Notes: generated from the letters alone by a model not told the origin. Counted from the stretch's first letter, positions 26,296 through 34,776 are shown. The stretch is DNA of 64,000 bases from Methylocystis bryophila (GCF_027925445.1 NZ_AP027149.1:992001-1056000), one strand, 5' to 3'. Numbers and translations: made by a program.

Positions 26296-26715
26296 CTACG
26301 TTGCTTCGCCAGCAAGCGCCATCACGATCCGCCATTCAGACTCCGTCACGGGTTGTACGGAAAGTCTGGAATTTTTCACGAGGACCATGTTGGCTAGTCT
26401 CGGCTCCGCCTTGATGTCCGCGAGCGTCACCTTGCGTTTGAGCGGCGAGACCGCCCGAACGTCGACCATGCCGAACTTGCCGCTCGGATCCGTATGGTCG
26501 GGATAATAGCGTTTGATCACCTCGACGACGCCGACGATGGCCTTCTCTTCATTGGAGTGGTAAAAAAATCCGCGCTCGCCGAGCTGCATCGCCATCATTT
26601 GCTGCTTGGCGAGATGATTGCGCACGCCATTCCAAAAAGTGCCCTCGGCGCCGGCTTCGAGTTGCTGTTCGAAGGACCAAGTCGAGGGCTCACTCTTGAA
26701 CAGCCAATAGGCCAT
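26296..26715 (-). CDS. EVE domain protein
   Basis: 139 residues from ATG 26715 (MAYWLFKSEPSTWSFEQQ), which is the typical start of EVE proteins; the ATG at 26733 adds six residues overlapping the previous gene. Blocks FWNGVRNHLAKQQM, GERGFFYHSNEEKAIVGVVEV and VDVRAVSPLKRKVTLADIK are characteristic. EVE domains are PUA-like folds related to YTH and are thought to bind modified bases in DNA or RNA. The gene sits one base after a YciI gene and just before a kinase gene. Confidence 0.9.
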   Translation of the reverse strand: MAYWLFKSEPSTWSFEQQLEAGAEGTFWNGVRNHLAKQQMMAMQLGERGFFYHSNEEKAIVGVVEVIKRYYPDHTDPSGKFGMVDVRAVSPLKRKVTLADIKAEPRLANMVLVKNSRLSVQPVTESEWRIVMALAGEAT

Positions 26716-26716
26716 C

Positions 26717-27001
26717 TCAAAGCTCCGCGCCAACGACGCGCCGGAACGGCTTCACGTCGACACTCGTGAAGAGCCCAGCCTTGGCGTAAGGGTCCTCGCG
26801 CAAAAGCGTCTGCGCCGCCGCGAGATCGGCGCATTCGAGGATGAGCAGCGAGCCGATCGGTCGCTCCTCTGCGTCGAGGAACGGGCCTCCGAGCTTCACG
26901 CGCGCGGCGTTCGCCTCGAGAAAGGCGAGATGCGCCGATCGCGTCGAGAGACGCAATTCCAAATGGCCGGGCTTGTCCAGGCAGATGGCGGCAAAGAGCA
27001 C
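26717..27001 (-). CDS. YciI family protein
   Basis: 94 residues with the YCII fold signature: MLFAAICLDKPGHLELR, RSAHLAFLEAN, GGPFLDAEERPIGSLLILE and the AHLE-like region DPYAKAGLFTSVDVKPF. Members are small dimeric alpha/beta barrels with a His/Asp pair proposed to be catalytic. The cellular role is not known. First gene of a probable YciI-EVE-kinase operon. Confidence 0.88.
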   Translation of the reverse strand: MLFAAICLDKPGHLELRLSTRSAHLAFLEANAARVKLGGPFLDAEERPIGSLLILECADLAAAQTLLREDPYAKAGLFTSVDVKPFRRVVGAEL

Positions 27002-27070
27002 GTGTGACCTCGCGAAAAAGGGCGTCCTCGCGGCGTTGCGAGAGCTAAGTCCTGCGAAAGGACCGAATAA

Positions 27071-28084
27071 TTAGCCGGCGTGCTCTTTCGTATTGAGCAT
27101 TCGCGCGCCGAGATTGACGATTTCCTGGCGCAGAGTCGCGACATCGCCGGCGTCCAGCGAGACCGAGGGCAGCGCCGAACCCCGCATGCGCTCGCGATCC
27201 TTGCGCAGGGCGTTGATCGCGCCCTCCAACATTGAATTGTCGGCGCGGGCGGTCTCGAGCTTTTCGGCGTAGTCGCGCGCCTCGTCGCGTGATTGGCGAA
27301 GGGCCAGCTCGAGTTGCGCGATCCGGCTCGCCTTGCGTTCCGAGTCGTCGCGGCTCGTGGCGCGCAAGGCGTTGAGCTCGTCTTCCAGCCCCTGCTTCCT
27401 GGTCCGAACGCTCTCGAGTTCTGGACGCAGCTGTGCGAGGTCGGCCGCCGCGGCGTCGAAGCCATTCGCTCTCGGAGAGAGCGAGGCGTTTTCCCTTTGC
27501 AGCGCCTCGACGGCGCGGCGCAGCCCGCGATAGTCCTCATGCAGCTCGGCGAGCCTCGCGTTCAGCGCGTCCTCCGCGGCGCTCAACTCGCCGCGAGCAT
27601 CCGCTCCGAACGCCTGGGGATCGAGGTTCGCGTCCCGCAAGCCGTTGAGGAGTCTTTCGTAGCGCGCGATCACGCCGTGCAGCGCGCGTTCGGTCAGGGC
27701 GAGCAGTTCGGCGCGCTCGCCGAGCTGGTCGCGCGCTTCGGCAAGCTCGCGCTGCAACTCCCGAGACTGCGCCTCGGCTCGCTTTTGCTTCTCCTCCTGC
27801 TCATGGAGCTGCACGGTCTTTCGGCCGATCTCGAGGAGATGTTTGGCTTTTGTGGCTCTCGCCTCGTCGAGCTCCTGCGCGATCTTTCGCTCTCGAAAGG
27901 CGTGATCAGCGCGCAGCAGGTCGCGCTGGGCGATGGCCTCCTCGCGCGTGAAGGGCGCGAGCATCTGCAGTCGGCGCATCGACAGCCGCGAGGCCCGCGC
28001 CCAAAGCGCTGGCAGGAACAGCAAGACGAGAATCCCGGCAAGCAGGAAGCCGAGCGCCAAAAACATCGCTTGTTCGATCGACAC
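27071..28084 (-). CDS. Membrane-anchored coiled-coil protein of unknown function
   Basis: 337 residues. One membrane segment at about 6-28 (AMFLALGFLLAGILVLLFLPALW), then almost wholly charged, Ala/Glu/Arg/Leu-rich helix from about 50 to 310, with heptad-like coiled coil in several blocks (for example LDEARATKAKHLLEIGRKT and RIAQLELALRQSRDEARDY). The topology suggests an inner-membrane anchor with a long cytoplasmic rod. I do not recognise a named family. Candidates by shape are envelope or chromosome-structuring proteins, but nothing nearby fixes this. Confidence 0.75.
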   Translation of the reverse strand: MSIEQAMFLALGFLLAGILVLLFLPALWARASRLSMRRLQMLAPFTREEAIAQRDLLRADHAFRERKIAQELDEARATKAKHLLEIGRKTVQLHEQEEKQKRAEAQSRELQRELAEARDQLGERAELLALTERALHGVIARYERLLNGLRDANLDPQAFGADARGELSAAEDALNARLAELHEDYRGLRRAVEALQRENASLSPRANGFDAAAADLAQLRPELESVRTRKQGLEDELNALRATSRDDSERKASRIAQLELALRQSRDEARDYAEKLETARADNSMLEGAINALRKDRERMRGSALPSVSLDAGDVATLRQEIVNLGARMLNTKEHAG

Positions 28085-28231
28085 GCTTGCAGCCTTATTC
28101 TCAAAGTCGAATTCTGGACTCGTGCGAATACTTATCGTTCGAACGATTCAGCTCGAAGGACAAGCGTACGACGAATCGCCGGCCGAGCGCGCCGGCCTGA
28201 GCGGCCTTTTTAATCCAAGGTCGCCGACAAA

Positions 28232-29137
28232 TCAAAGCGGGCTGGCGTTCGGGCCGATCGGGCGCGTTTTGTTGAGCTGACCAAAATCTAGAAAGGTGGC
28301 GCCTTGCGCGTCGCTTCGTGACAGGTCGACATATTGATGGTCGACGAGCACCTCTCGCGCCGAATAGTGCTGCCGATCGCGAACCAGCTGATTGGAGCTT
28401 TCGTCATGGCCGCTGAAGATCACGACAATGTCGGCGTCGGAATGGGCGAAGTCCTCCTTTTCCCAACCGTGCAGCGGACTTTCCTCGTCGAGCGGATGCA
28501 TCAGGGTCCAGGTCAAAGCAAAGACGGGATTGTCGTCGCGGGTGAGCCTGAGGCGATAGAATTTTCGAAAGCTTGCGCTCTCCGCTGTCCGTTCCTGGCG
28601 GATGATCCACAGTTGCGCGGCGGCCTCGGTGATCGCGTTGACGCGCTCATTGGCGAAGCGAATCATCAGCATGCGCGCGCCGTCGTGCGGGGCGATGACG
28701 GGATTTTGCGCGAATAGGAGACGCGCCCGAGGTCTCGCAAAGCGAGCGAAGGTTGCGCCGGCGACGATCGCAACCGAGGAAACGCCGACGAAGGTCGCGA
28801 TGGTCGCGACGAGATGTCCGTACAGCGAGTGGGGGTGCAAGTCGCCATAGCCGACCGTCGCGAGCGTCTCGACGCTGAAGAAGAAATAGTCGGCGAAAGA
28901 TCCGGGGCGGGCGTTGGCGACCGGCTCGTCGCCGAAGGCGGCGCCGAGCACATAAAGGAGCGCGAAGAGCGTGTTGAGGCAGATGAAGCCCGCAGCCAGC
29001 GCCGCGAAAAAGCGGGGCCAGCTCGCGGTCATCGCATAGTGATGCAGATCGGTCCAGAAGCTTTGCGGGAGGCGTTCGGCGATGATCTTTCGCTCGCCCA
29101 GCCGGAAGACTTTTGTTCTCGTTCGATGCGCCGCCAT
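28232..29137 (-). CDS. Inward-rectifier-type potassium channel (KirBac-like)
   Basis: 301 residues. An N-terminal cytoplasmic stretch with an amphipathic slide helix (DLHHYAMTASWPRFFAAL), outer helix near 42-65, pore loop with selectivity filter TVGYGDL at 94-100, inner helix near 105-128, then a beta-rich C-terminal domain of about 165 residues typical of Kir channels (MLMIRFANERVNAITEAAAQLWIIR). The family forms tetramers that conduct K+ with gating by lipids or pH. No regulator lies next to it. Confidence 0.92.
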   Translation of the reverse strand: MAAHRTRTKVFRLGERKIIAERLPQSFWTDLHHYAMTASWPRFFAALAAGFICLNTLFALLYVLGAAFGDEPVANARPGSFADYFFFSVETLATVGYGDLHPHSLYGHLVATIATFVGVSSVAIVAGATFARFARPRARLLFAQNPVIAPHDGARMLMIRFANERVNAITEAAAQLWIIRQERTAESASFRKFYRLRLTRDDNPVFALTWTLMHPLDEESPLHGWEKEDFAHSDADIVVIFSGHDESSNQLVRDRQHYSAREVLVDHQYVDLSRSDAQGATFLDFGQLNKTRPIGPNASPL

Positions 29138-29147
29138 CGGCCGGCGC

Positions 29148-29753
29148 TCAGAACGGGTTCCAGGTCGGGCCGGGGGTGAACTTCAGATAGCCGAGACTGA
29201 CGCCGAGCCGCGCGCCGACGCCGGAGCGGATCGGCGTCACGACGACGCCGCCGTCGCCCGACGAGAGCGACGTGAAGCCGAGGCCGCCGATGAAGAAAGC
29301 CGAGCCGTCGATGCCGGCGAAGCGCTGGTGAATCGCCTCGACCGCCGGGAGGTTATAAACGAGCATCATCGTGCGGTCGCCGTCGGCGCCCGCGTCGAAG
29401 CCGAGCGACGGGCCCTCCCAAAACACGCGCCGCCGGCCTGCGTTGCGGGTGTACATCTCGCCCTCGCCATAGCGCAGGCCGCCGATAAAGGCGCCACCCG
29501 CCTCCTGGCCGAGAATATAGGCGTTGGGGCGCCCCCACTTGCTCGTCAGGGTCTCGACGCCCTCGCCGAGGCCGCGCGAGATCGCGCCGAAGAAGCGGTG
29601 GCCGCTGTCGACGACCTCATTGTTGGAAAAGCTTTCCGGCTGCGAGGACTCGGCCATTGCGAAAGCCCGCGGCGCCGAGAAGGCGAGGCCGCCGGCCGCC
29701 AGACGCAGCATCGAGCGACGCGAGAAGGACGAAGAGGAATCAGGCTTGCTCAT
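29148..29753 (-). CDS. eipA: DUF1134 envelope protein, EipA-like
   Basis: 201 residues. A twin-arginine-like signal SRRSMLRLAAGGLAFSAPRAFA at 11-32 predicts export. The remainder is DUF1134: SKWGRPNAYILGQEAGGAFIGGLRYGEGEMYTRNAG, GPSLGFDAGADGDRTMMLVYNL and PIRSGVGARLGVSLGYLKFT. In Brucella the DUF1134 protein EipA is periplasmic and needed for envelope integrity. Orthology here is inferred from domain identity; a lipid-binding SYLF-like protein would look partly similar. Confidence 0.85.
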   Translation of the reverse strand: MSKPDSSSSFSRRSMLRLAAGGLAFSAPRAFAMAESSQPESFSNNEVVDSGHRFFGAISRGLGEGVETLTSKWGRPNAYILGQEAGGAFIGGLRYGEGEMYTRNAGRRRVFWEGPSLGFDAGADGDRTMMLVYNLPAVEAIHQRFAGIDGSAFFIGGLGFTSLSSGDGGVVVTPIRSGVGARLGVSLGYLKFTPGPTWNPF

Positions 29754-29810
29754 GTCGATGGCCTCTCGGCGCGGAACGCGCCGCCTTTGCGCGAGCTTGG
29801 TCCTCGAAGG

Positions 29811-30554
29811 TTAAAAAAATCTTGCGATGCTCCTGTCGCCGCAGGCGACATAGGGGCCGTTGCAGTAGTTTTGCGCGGCCTTGCCGTAGACGAAGGGGTC
29901 GCCTCCGGGCGTCAGAACCGCGCCGCCCGCGGCGCGCAAGACCGCGTCTCCAGCCGCCGTGTCCCATTCATGGGTCGGCCCGAAGCGAGGATAGACGTCG
30001 GCGAGCCCCTCCGCGATGCGGCAGAATTTCAGCGAGGAGCCCGCTTGCATTTGCGCCTTGATCGGCAGGCGGGCGAGAAAGCTTTCTGTCGCGGCGTCGA
30101 AATGCGAAAGGCTCACCATCGCGACGAGGCCGTCCTTCGGCTCTGGGCGTGCTGCGAGCCGCCGCCATTGCGCGGCTTCGGGCAGCGCTTCGCCGGGCTG
30201 CGCCCTGACATGAAACGCCGCCTCGCCCCCAAACCAAAGCTCGCCCAGCGCCGGGGCATAAACGGCGCCGGCGCGCGGCTCGCCTTGCTCGACGAGCGCG
30301 ATGTTGATCGTGAACTCCAGTCTTCTGGCGACGAATTCGCGCGTGCCGTCGAGCGGGTCGATCAGGATGAAAGCGCCATTTTGCGTTGGCGTCTCCCCGC
30401 GCGCGGCGCTCTCCTCGGCGATGCAGGGCGTGTTCGGCATAAGCCGCGCGAGCTCGGCGAGAAGATAGGCTTCGACGGCTTCGTCCGCCTCGGTGACGGG
30501 GCTCGCATCGTCCTTGAGGCGGGCGCCCTGATCCTCGCGGTTGAAAACGTCCAT
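29811..30554 (-). CDS. cysQ: 3'(2'),5'-bisphosphate nucleotidase CysQ
   Basis: Inositol-monophosphatase-fold Mg enzyme that recycles PAP from sulfate assimilation. Metal-site motifs: DDASPVTEADE near 15-25, EES near 47 and DPLDGTREFV near 66-75, plus WDTAAGDAVLRAAGG near the end. From ATG 30554 the protein has 247 residues, but it starts late. The same frame upstream still reads YDRSAVAILFAKLCLAAGPLA, the expected first helix, and has no ATG. An ATG at 30660 would join that frame if the run of eight G at 30629-30636 were seven. The true start is therefore uncertain. Confidence 0.88.
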   Translation of the reverse strand: MDVFNREDQGARLKDDASPVTEADEAVEAYLLAELARLMPNTPCIAEESAARGETPTQNGAFILIDPLDGTREFVARRLEFTINIALVEQGEPRAGAVYAPALGELWFGGEAAFHVRAQPGEALPEAAQWRRLAARPEPKDGLVAMVSLSHFDAATESFLARLPIKAQMQAGSSLKFCRIAEGLADVYPRFGPTHEWDTAAGDAVLRAAGGAVLTPGGDPFVYGKAAQNYCNGPYVACGDRSIARFF

Positions 30555-30765
30555 CGCGAGCGGACCGGCCGCAAGGCAGAGCTTTGCGAAAAGGATTGCG
30601 ACCGCAGAGCGGTCGTAGGGCGGGAGCAGGGGGGGGATTGCGGCGTCCTTCGGATTGCATTTCGGCAGAGCGGGTGCGTTCCTTCCATAGCGCGCAGCCC
30701 TTGAGACGACCAGAGGCCGACCGCAAAGGCATGACCCGCGTGTTTCCCTTCAATAAGATGTCGCC

Positions 30766-31248
30766 ATGCTCGAAGTCCGATTCTACCATCTCACGCGCCG
30801 CAGCCTCGAGGAGGCGCTGCCCCGCCTGCTCGAAATGTCGCTCGAGCGCGCGTGGCGCGTTGCGGTGCAGACAGGCGACGGGACCCGTCTCAAAGCGCTG
30901 GACGATCACCTGTGGTCATACGATCCCGAAAAATTCCTGCCGCACGGAACCAAGAGCGACGGGGAGCCCGAGACGCAGCCGATTTATCTGACCGCCGAGG
31001 GCGACAATCCGAACGAGGCCGATGTGCGCTTCTTCGTCCATGGCGCCTCCGCCGTCCCGCTCCTCGGCGATCCCGCGGCGGCGCCGAGACTGCGCGCCGT
31101 CGTGATGTTCAACGGCTCGGATTCGCAAGAGCTCTTGGAGGCCCGCGCGCAATGGAAGGCTTTGCGCGAGACGCGCCATGAGCTTGTGTATTATCAAGAG
31201 GACGAGAACGGAAAATGGATCGAGAAGTCCCGCCACAAGAACGCTTGA
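30766..31248 (+). CDS. holC: DNA polymerase III chi subunit
   Basis: 160 residues: VRFYHLTRRSLEEALPRLLEMSLERAWRVAVQ, then LDDHLWSYDPEKFLPHG and VMFNGSDSQELLEARAQWKALRE, all typical of HolC. Chi joins the clamp loader to SSB at the replication fork. In many proteobacteria pepA lies upstream, but here the upstream neighbour is the divergent cysQ. The 3' end overlaps the methyltransferase gene by 34 bases. Confidence 0.95.
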   Translation: MLEVRFYHLTRRSLEEALPRLLEMSLERAWRVAVQTGDGTRLKALDDHLWSYDPEKFLPHGTKSDGEPETQPIYLTAEGDNPNEADVRFFVHGASAVPLLGDPAAAPRLRAVVMFNGSDSQELLEARAQWKALRETRHELVYYQEDENGKWIEKSRHKNA

Positions 31249-31937
31249 CGCCCGATTTCGCAGCGCGCCGCGACGCCGCGCGCGCGCGGCTCGACGCGAT
31301 CGACCCGCATCGTCGGGAGGGCGGGGCTGACGCCGATCCGCTGCGGCGGGATTGGTTCGAGGCCGTCTATCGCCTCGCGGAAGGCGACGCCGCTTGCGTG
31401 CCCTGGGGCGACCTGGCGCCGCATCCGCTGCTCGTCGACTGGCTCGCGGGGCAGGGATCGCTCGCGGGCTTGCGCGCGCTCGATGTGGGCTGCGGGCTCG
31501 GCGACAATGCGGAACGGCTTTCCGCGGCCGGCGCGAAGGTTGTGGCCTTCGATTTCGTGCCGACGGCAGTCGACTGGGCGGAGCGGCGCTTTCCGACAAG
31601 CGCCGTCGACTATCGCGCAGCTGACCTCTTTGCGCTTCCCCCTGAATGGCGCGGCGGTTTCGACCTCGTGCATGAATGCTACACGCTGCAGGCGCTGCCC
31701 GAGGCGCTGCTTGGGAGAGCGGCGGAGGCTCTGGCCTCGACGGTCGCGCCGGGCGGGCGTCTGCTCGTCATCTCTCGGGCGCGGGACGAAAGCGAGAAAT
31801 TTTCCGGCCCGCCCTGGCCGCTGACGCGCGCGCAAATCGAGGCGGTGGCGATGGGCGGGCTGAGGCTCGCGTCGGTCGAGCCGCGTTCGGCGAGAGGAGA
31901 CCGGCCGCATTGGCGGGCGGTGTTCAAGAGGGACTGA
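31215..31937 (+). CDS. Class I SAM-dependent methyltransferase
   Basis: 240 residues. Motif I is LDVGCGLGDNAERLSAAG near 91-108 with the acidic residue of motif II in VVAFDF; FDLVHECYTLQALPEALL fits motif IV and APGGRLLVISR motif V. The C-terminus resembles thiopurine/tellurite-type or ubiE-like small-molecule methyltransferases, but no substrate can be assigned. The ATG lies within the end of holC, so the two are coupled. Confidence 0.85.
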   Translation: MDREVPPQERLTPDFAARRDAARARLDAIDPHRREGGADADPLRRDWFEAVYRLAEGDAACVPWGDLAPHPLLVDWLAGQGSLAGLRALDVGCGLGDNAERLSAAGAKVVAFDFVPTAVDWAERRFPTSAVDYRAADLFALPPEWRGGFDLVHECYTLQALPEALLGRAAEALASTVAPGGRLLVISRARDESEKFSGPPWPLTRAQIEAVAMGGLRLASVEPRSARGDRPHWRAVFKRD

Positions 31938-32030
31938 TTCCATCGCTTCGTAGTGTTAAGCTGGAGTCCTAAGTAACGCCCAGCTCCGGCTCCAAGGGCT
32001 TGAGCGGAAATTGCGCAGTGAAGGAATGTT

Positions 32031-32453
32031 GTGAGGCTGGTTCTCGACACGAGCGTCGTCGTTGCTGGGCTGCGAAGCCCAGCCGGGGCGTCGGCGGAGT
32101 TGCTACGACGCGCGCGGCGGAGCCAGTTTCAGCTCCTGGCCAGCGTCCCCCTTGTCATCGAATATGAGGCCATCTGTGGACGCGAGGAGCATCGGCTGGC
32201 CGCGGGGCTGTCAAAGAACGACATGCAGGAATTTCTGAACGCGATTGTTGATCTTGTGGAGCCGGTCGAAATCTGGTTCCTTTGGCGTGCTGGACTCAAA
32301 GATCCCGATGACGAGTTCGTCGTCGAAGCGGCAGTGAACGGACGAGCCGAAGCGATCGTGACCTTCAACGTTCGAGACTTCGGCCCGGTGAAAACGTGGT
32401 TTGGGATCGATGTCATGACGCCTGGAGACCTTCTGGCAAGGCTGAAAAAATGA
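32031..32453 (+). CDS. PIN-domain protein, putative toxin
   Basis: 140 residues, starting GTG or from the same frame MRLVLDTSVVVAGLRSPAGASAELLRR. The COG1569-type PIN pattern is visible: D6 in LDTSVVVAGL, VIEYEAIC with glutamate near 47, DPDDEFVVEAA near 91 and VTFNVRDF near 111. It ends in ATGA overlap with a small gene for a ribbon-helix-helix-like protein. Order here is toxin first, antitoxin second, the reverse of the pair inside the yej operon. Confidence 0.87.
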   Translation: MRLVLDTSVVVAGLRSPAGASAELLRRARRSQFQLLASVPLVIEYEAICGREEHRLAAGLSKNDMQEFLNAIVDLVEPVEIWFLWRAGLKDPDDEFVVEAAVNGRAEAIVTFNVRDFGPVKTWFGIDVMTPGDLLARLKK

Positions 32454-32701
32454 AAACGGAAATGTCCACGCATGAGCTGCTGCTGCCCGCCTCGATCAAG
32501 GCCGAGGCAGAAAAGATCGCGGAGGAATGCGGGACGACGTTGAACAACTTCGTCGCGAGCGCGGTCGCCGAAAAGGTTTCGGCGATGCGCGCGGCGAGCT
32601 TCTTCCTGGAGAAAAAGGGCAAAACCGATTGGACGGCGTTCGACCGGATCATGGGTCGGTCCGGCGGGGAGGCTCCGCAGGCAGGAGACGAGGTGGTCTA
32701 A
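32450..32701 (+). CDS. Putative antitoxin of the PIN module (HicB/RHH-like)
   Basis: 83 residues from ATG 32450, overlapping the PIN stop. The core HELLLPASIKAEAEKIAEECGTTLNNFVASAVAEKVSAM has the strand-helix-helix spacing of ribbon-helix-helix proteins, in which a strand with basic or polar residues contacts the operator. The C-terminal part (about 50-83) would bind the toxin. Partnership is inferred from overlap and family habit. Confidence 0.83.
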   Translation: MKTEMSTHELLLPASIKAEAEKIAEECGTTLNNFVASAVAEKVSAMRAASFFLEKKGKTDWTAFDRIMGRSGGEAPQAGDEVV

Positions 32702-32820
32702 ATTGCCATTCTGAGTTGCATTAAGGCAAAGAGTGGTGAGGCCATAATCATAAAATGGCTTGGAATGGCGGCCCAGACGAAGCTGTTTTCGAGCACGAAA
32801 AAGCTTCTATAGTGATCTGA

Positions 32821-32848
32821 GGGCGTTAGCGTAGAACTGCCAACGCCC
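32821..32848 (-). terminator. Hairpin after ettA
   Basis: Ten-base inverted repeat GGGCGTTAGC (32821-32830) / GCCAACGCCC (32839-32848) with one wobble pair and an 8-base loop, 12 bases past the ettA stop. A T-run (CTTTTT on the minus strand at about 32800) follows about 15 bases later, so it is a plausible but not classical terminator. The plus strand of this gap (32702-32859) has no gene. Confidence 0.45.
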
Positions 32849-32859
32849 CGAACCGACGG

Positions 32860-34512
32860 TTATCGGCTGAACTTCTTATACTTCAGCCGATGCGGGATCA
32901 CGGAATCCATCCCCAGGCGCCGCTTCTTGTCCTCCTCGTAATCCGCGAAGTTTCCTTCAAACCACTCCACATGCGAGTCGCCCTCATAGGCCAGCATATG
33001 CGTGGCGATGCGGTCGAGGAAGAAGCGGTCGTGCGAGATCACCACGGCGCAGCCGGCGAAATCGACGAGCGCTTCCTCCAGCGCGCGCAGGGTTTCGACG
33101 TCGAGGTCGTTCGTCGGCTCGTCGAGTAGCAGCACATTGGCGCCGCTCTTCAGCATCTTGGCGAGATGCACGCGGTTGCGCTCGCCGCCCGACAGGCTCC
33201 CGACCTTCTTCTGCTGATCGCCGCCCTTGAAGTTGAAGTTCGAGCAATAGGCGCGCGAGTTGATCTCGCGCTTGCCCAGATAGATGACCTCATTGCCGCC
33301 GGAGATTTCCTCCCAGACGGTTTTCTTTCCATCGAGCGAGTCGCGGGACTGATCAATGTAGCCGAGATGCACGCTCTCGCCCACCGTGATCGAGCCCTTG
33401 TCGGGCTTCTCCTGGCCGGTGATCATGCGAAACAGCGTCGTCTTGCCGGCGCCGTTCGGGCCGATCACGCCGACGATGCCGCCCGGCGGCAGCTTGAAGG
33501 AGAGATCGTCGATGAGCAGCGCGTCGCCATAGCCCTTCGACAGATGCTCGAAGTCGATGACATTGCCGCCGAGCCGTTCGGCGATCGGAATGATGATCTG
33601 CGCGCTGGTCGGCGCCTTCTCGCTCGACTTTTGAACGAGCTCCTCATAGCGCTGGATGCGCGCCTTATTCTTGGCCTGGCGCGCCTTGGGCGAGGCCGCG
33701 ATCCACTCGGACTCGGCCTCCAGCGCGCGCTGGCGGGCCTTGTCTTCGGAGGCCTCCTGCATGAGCCGCTTCTGCTTCTGCTTCAGCCAGCTCGTGTAAT
33801 TGCCCTCATAGGGAATGCCCTTGCCGCGATCGAGCTCGAGAATCCAACCCGTGACATTGTCGAGAAAGTAGCGATCGTGGGTGACGATCAGGATCGCGCC
33901 CGGATAGTTGCGCAAATGGCCTTCGAGCCAGTTGACCGTCTCGGCGTCGAGATGGTTCGTCGGTTCGTCGAGAAGCAGGAGATCGGGCTGCTCCAGGAGC
34001 AGCCGGCAGAGCGCGACGCGGCGCCGCTCGCCGCCCGAGAGCTTGGTCACGTCGGCGTCGTCCGGCGGGCAGCCGAGCGCCTCCATCGCCTGATCGACCT
34101 GGCTGTCGAGGTCCCAGAGGTTCTTGGCTTCGATCTCGTCCTGCAACCGCGTCATCTCGTCGGCGGTCTCGTCGGAATAGTTCATGGCCAGTTCGTTGTA
34201 GCGGTCGAGGAGATCCTTCTTCTCCTTGACGCCCAGCATGACGTTGCCGCGCACGTCGAGCTCCGGGTCGAGCTGCGGCTCCTGCGCCAGATAGCCGACG
34301 CGCGCGCCCTCGGCGACGAATCCCTCGCCGACGAACTCCTTGTCGATCCCCGCCATGATGCGCAGAAGCGTCGATTTGCCCGAGCCGTTGATGCCGAGCA
34401 CGCCGATCTTGGCGTCCGGGTAGAAGGAGAGATTGATGTTGTCCAAAACCTTTTTGCCGCCGGGCCAGGTCTTGGCGAGGCCTTGCATGTGATAGATGAA
34501 CTGACGCGCCAT
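32860..34512 (-). CDS. ettA: Energy-dependent translational throttle protein EttA (ABC-F)
   Basis: 550 residues from ATG 34512 (MARQFIYHMQGLAKTWPGGKKVL), the standard start; the open frame further upstream reaches into the tRNA-Tyr region and is not conserved. Two ABC domains with Walker A GINGSGKST and GPNGAGKTT, signatures LSGGERRRVA and LSGGERNRVH, and Walker B LLLLDEPTNHLD and VLLLDEPTNDLD. The linker QEASEDKARQRALEAESEWI is the P-site tRNA interaction motif region. It binds the ribosomal E site and gates translation by energy status. Confidence 0.97.
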   Translation of the reverse strand: MARQFIYHMQGLAKTWPGGKKVLDNINLSFYPDAKIGVLGINGSGKSTLLRIMAGIDKEFVGEGFVAEGARVGYLAQEPQLDPELDVRGNVMLGVKEKKDLLDRYNELAMNYSDETADEMTRLQDEIEAKNLWDLDSQVDQAMEALGCPPDDADVTKLSGGERRRVALCRLLLEQPDLLLLDEPTNHLDAETVNWLEGHLRNYPGAILIVTHDRYFLDNVTGWILELDRGKGIPYEGNYTSWLKQKQKRLMQEASEDKARQRALEAESEWIAASPKARQAKNKARIQRYEELVQKSSEKAPTSAQIIIPIAERLGGNVIDFEHLSKGYGDALLIDDLSFKLPPGGIVGVIGPNGAGKTTLFRMITGQEKPDKGSITVGESVHLGYIDQSRDSLDGKKTVWEEISGGNEVIYLGKREINSRAYCSNFNFKGGDQQKKVGSLSGGERNRVHLAKMLKSGANVLLLDEPTNDLDVETLRALEEALVDFAGCAVVISHDRFFLDRIATHMLAYEGDSHVEWFEGNFADYEEDKKRRLGMDSVIPHRLKYKKFSR

Positions 34513-34691
34513 GAGATTGTGGGTCCCGCCGTTGAGAGAATCTTGGCGGCTCTTTAGCGCCTTTCCTCGCGCCAGGGGAAGGGAATTCGCCGCTTGGCGC
34601 GGGCTTGCAGAGCTCGGCTTTTCGGCCGGCTTGACAGCACCGGGGCTCATTCTCCATAAGCCGCGCTTCATGGCCCGCTCGCGCGGTCCTT

Positions 34692-34776
34692 GGGGGAATG
34701 TCCCGAGCGGCAAAGGGGGCGGACTGTAAATCCGCTGGCTAAGCCTTCGTAGGTTCGAGTCCTACTTCCCCCACCA
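34692..34776 (+). tRNA. tRNA-Tyr (GUA)
   Basis: Acceptor stem GGGGGAA (34692-34698) pairs with TTCCCCC (34766-34772), followed by A and encoded CCA at 34774-34776. Anticodon GTA lies in GGACTGTAAATCC, with a long class II variable arm (GGCTAAGCC) and the T arm GTAGGTTCGAGTCCTAC. The long variable arm plus GTA identifies tRNA-Tyr. Confidence 0.97.

Noticed and set aside
30766..31599. Long antisense frames opposite holC and the methyltransferase
   Set aside because: They are Arg/Pro/Ala-rich shadows produced by GC-rich third positions; the plus-strand genes have clear motifs.
34513..34713. N-terminal extension of EttA by 67 residues
   Set aside because: The extension is not in the family and its 5' end overlaps the tRNA-Tyr gene; ATG 34512 gives the canonical N-terminus.
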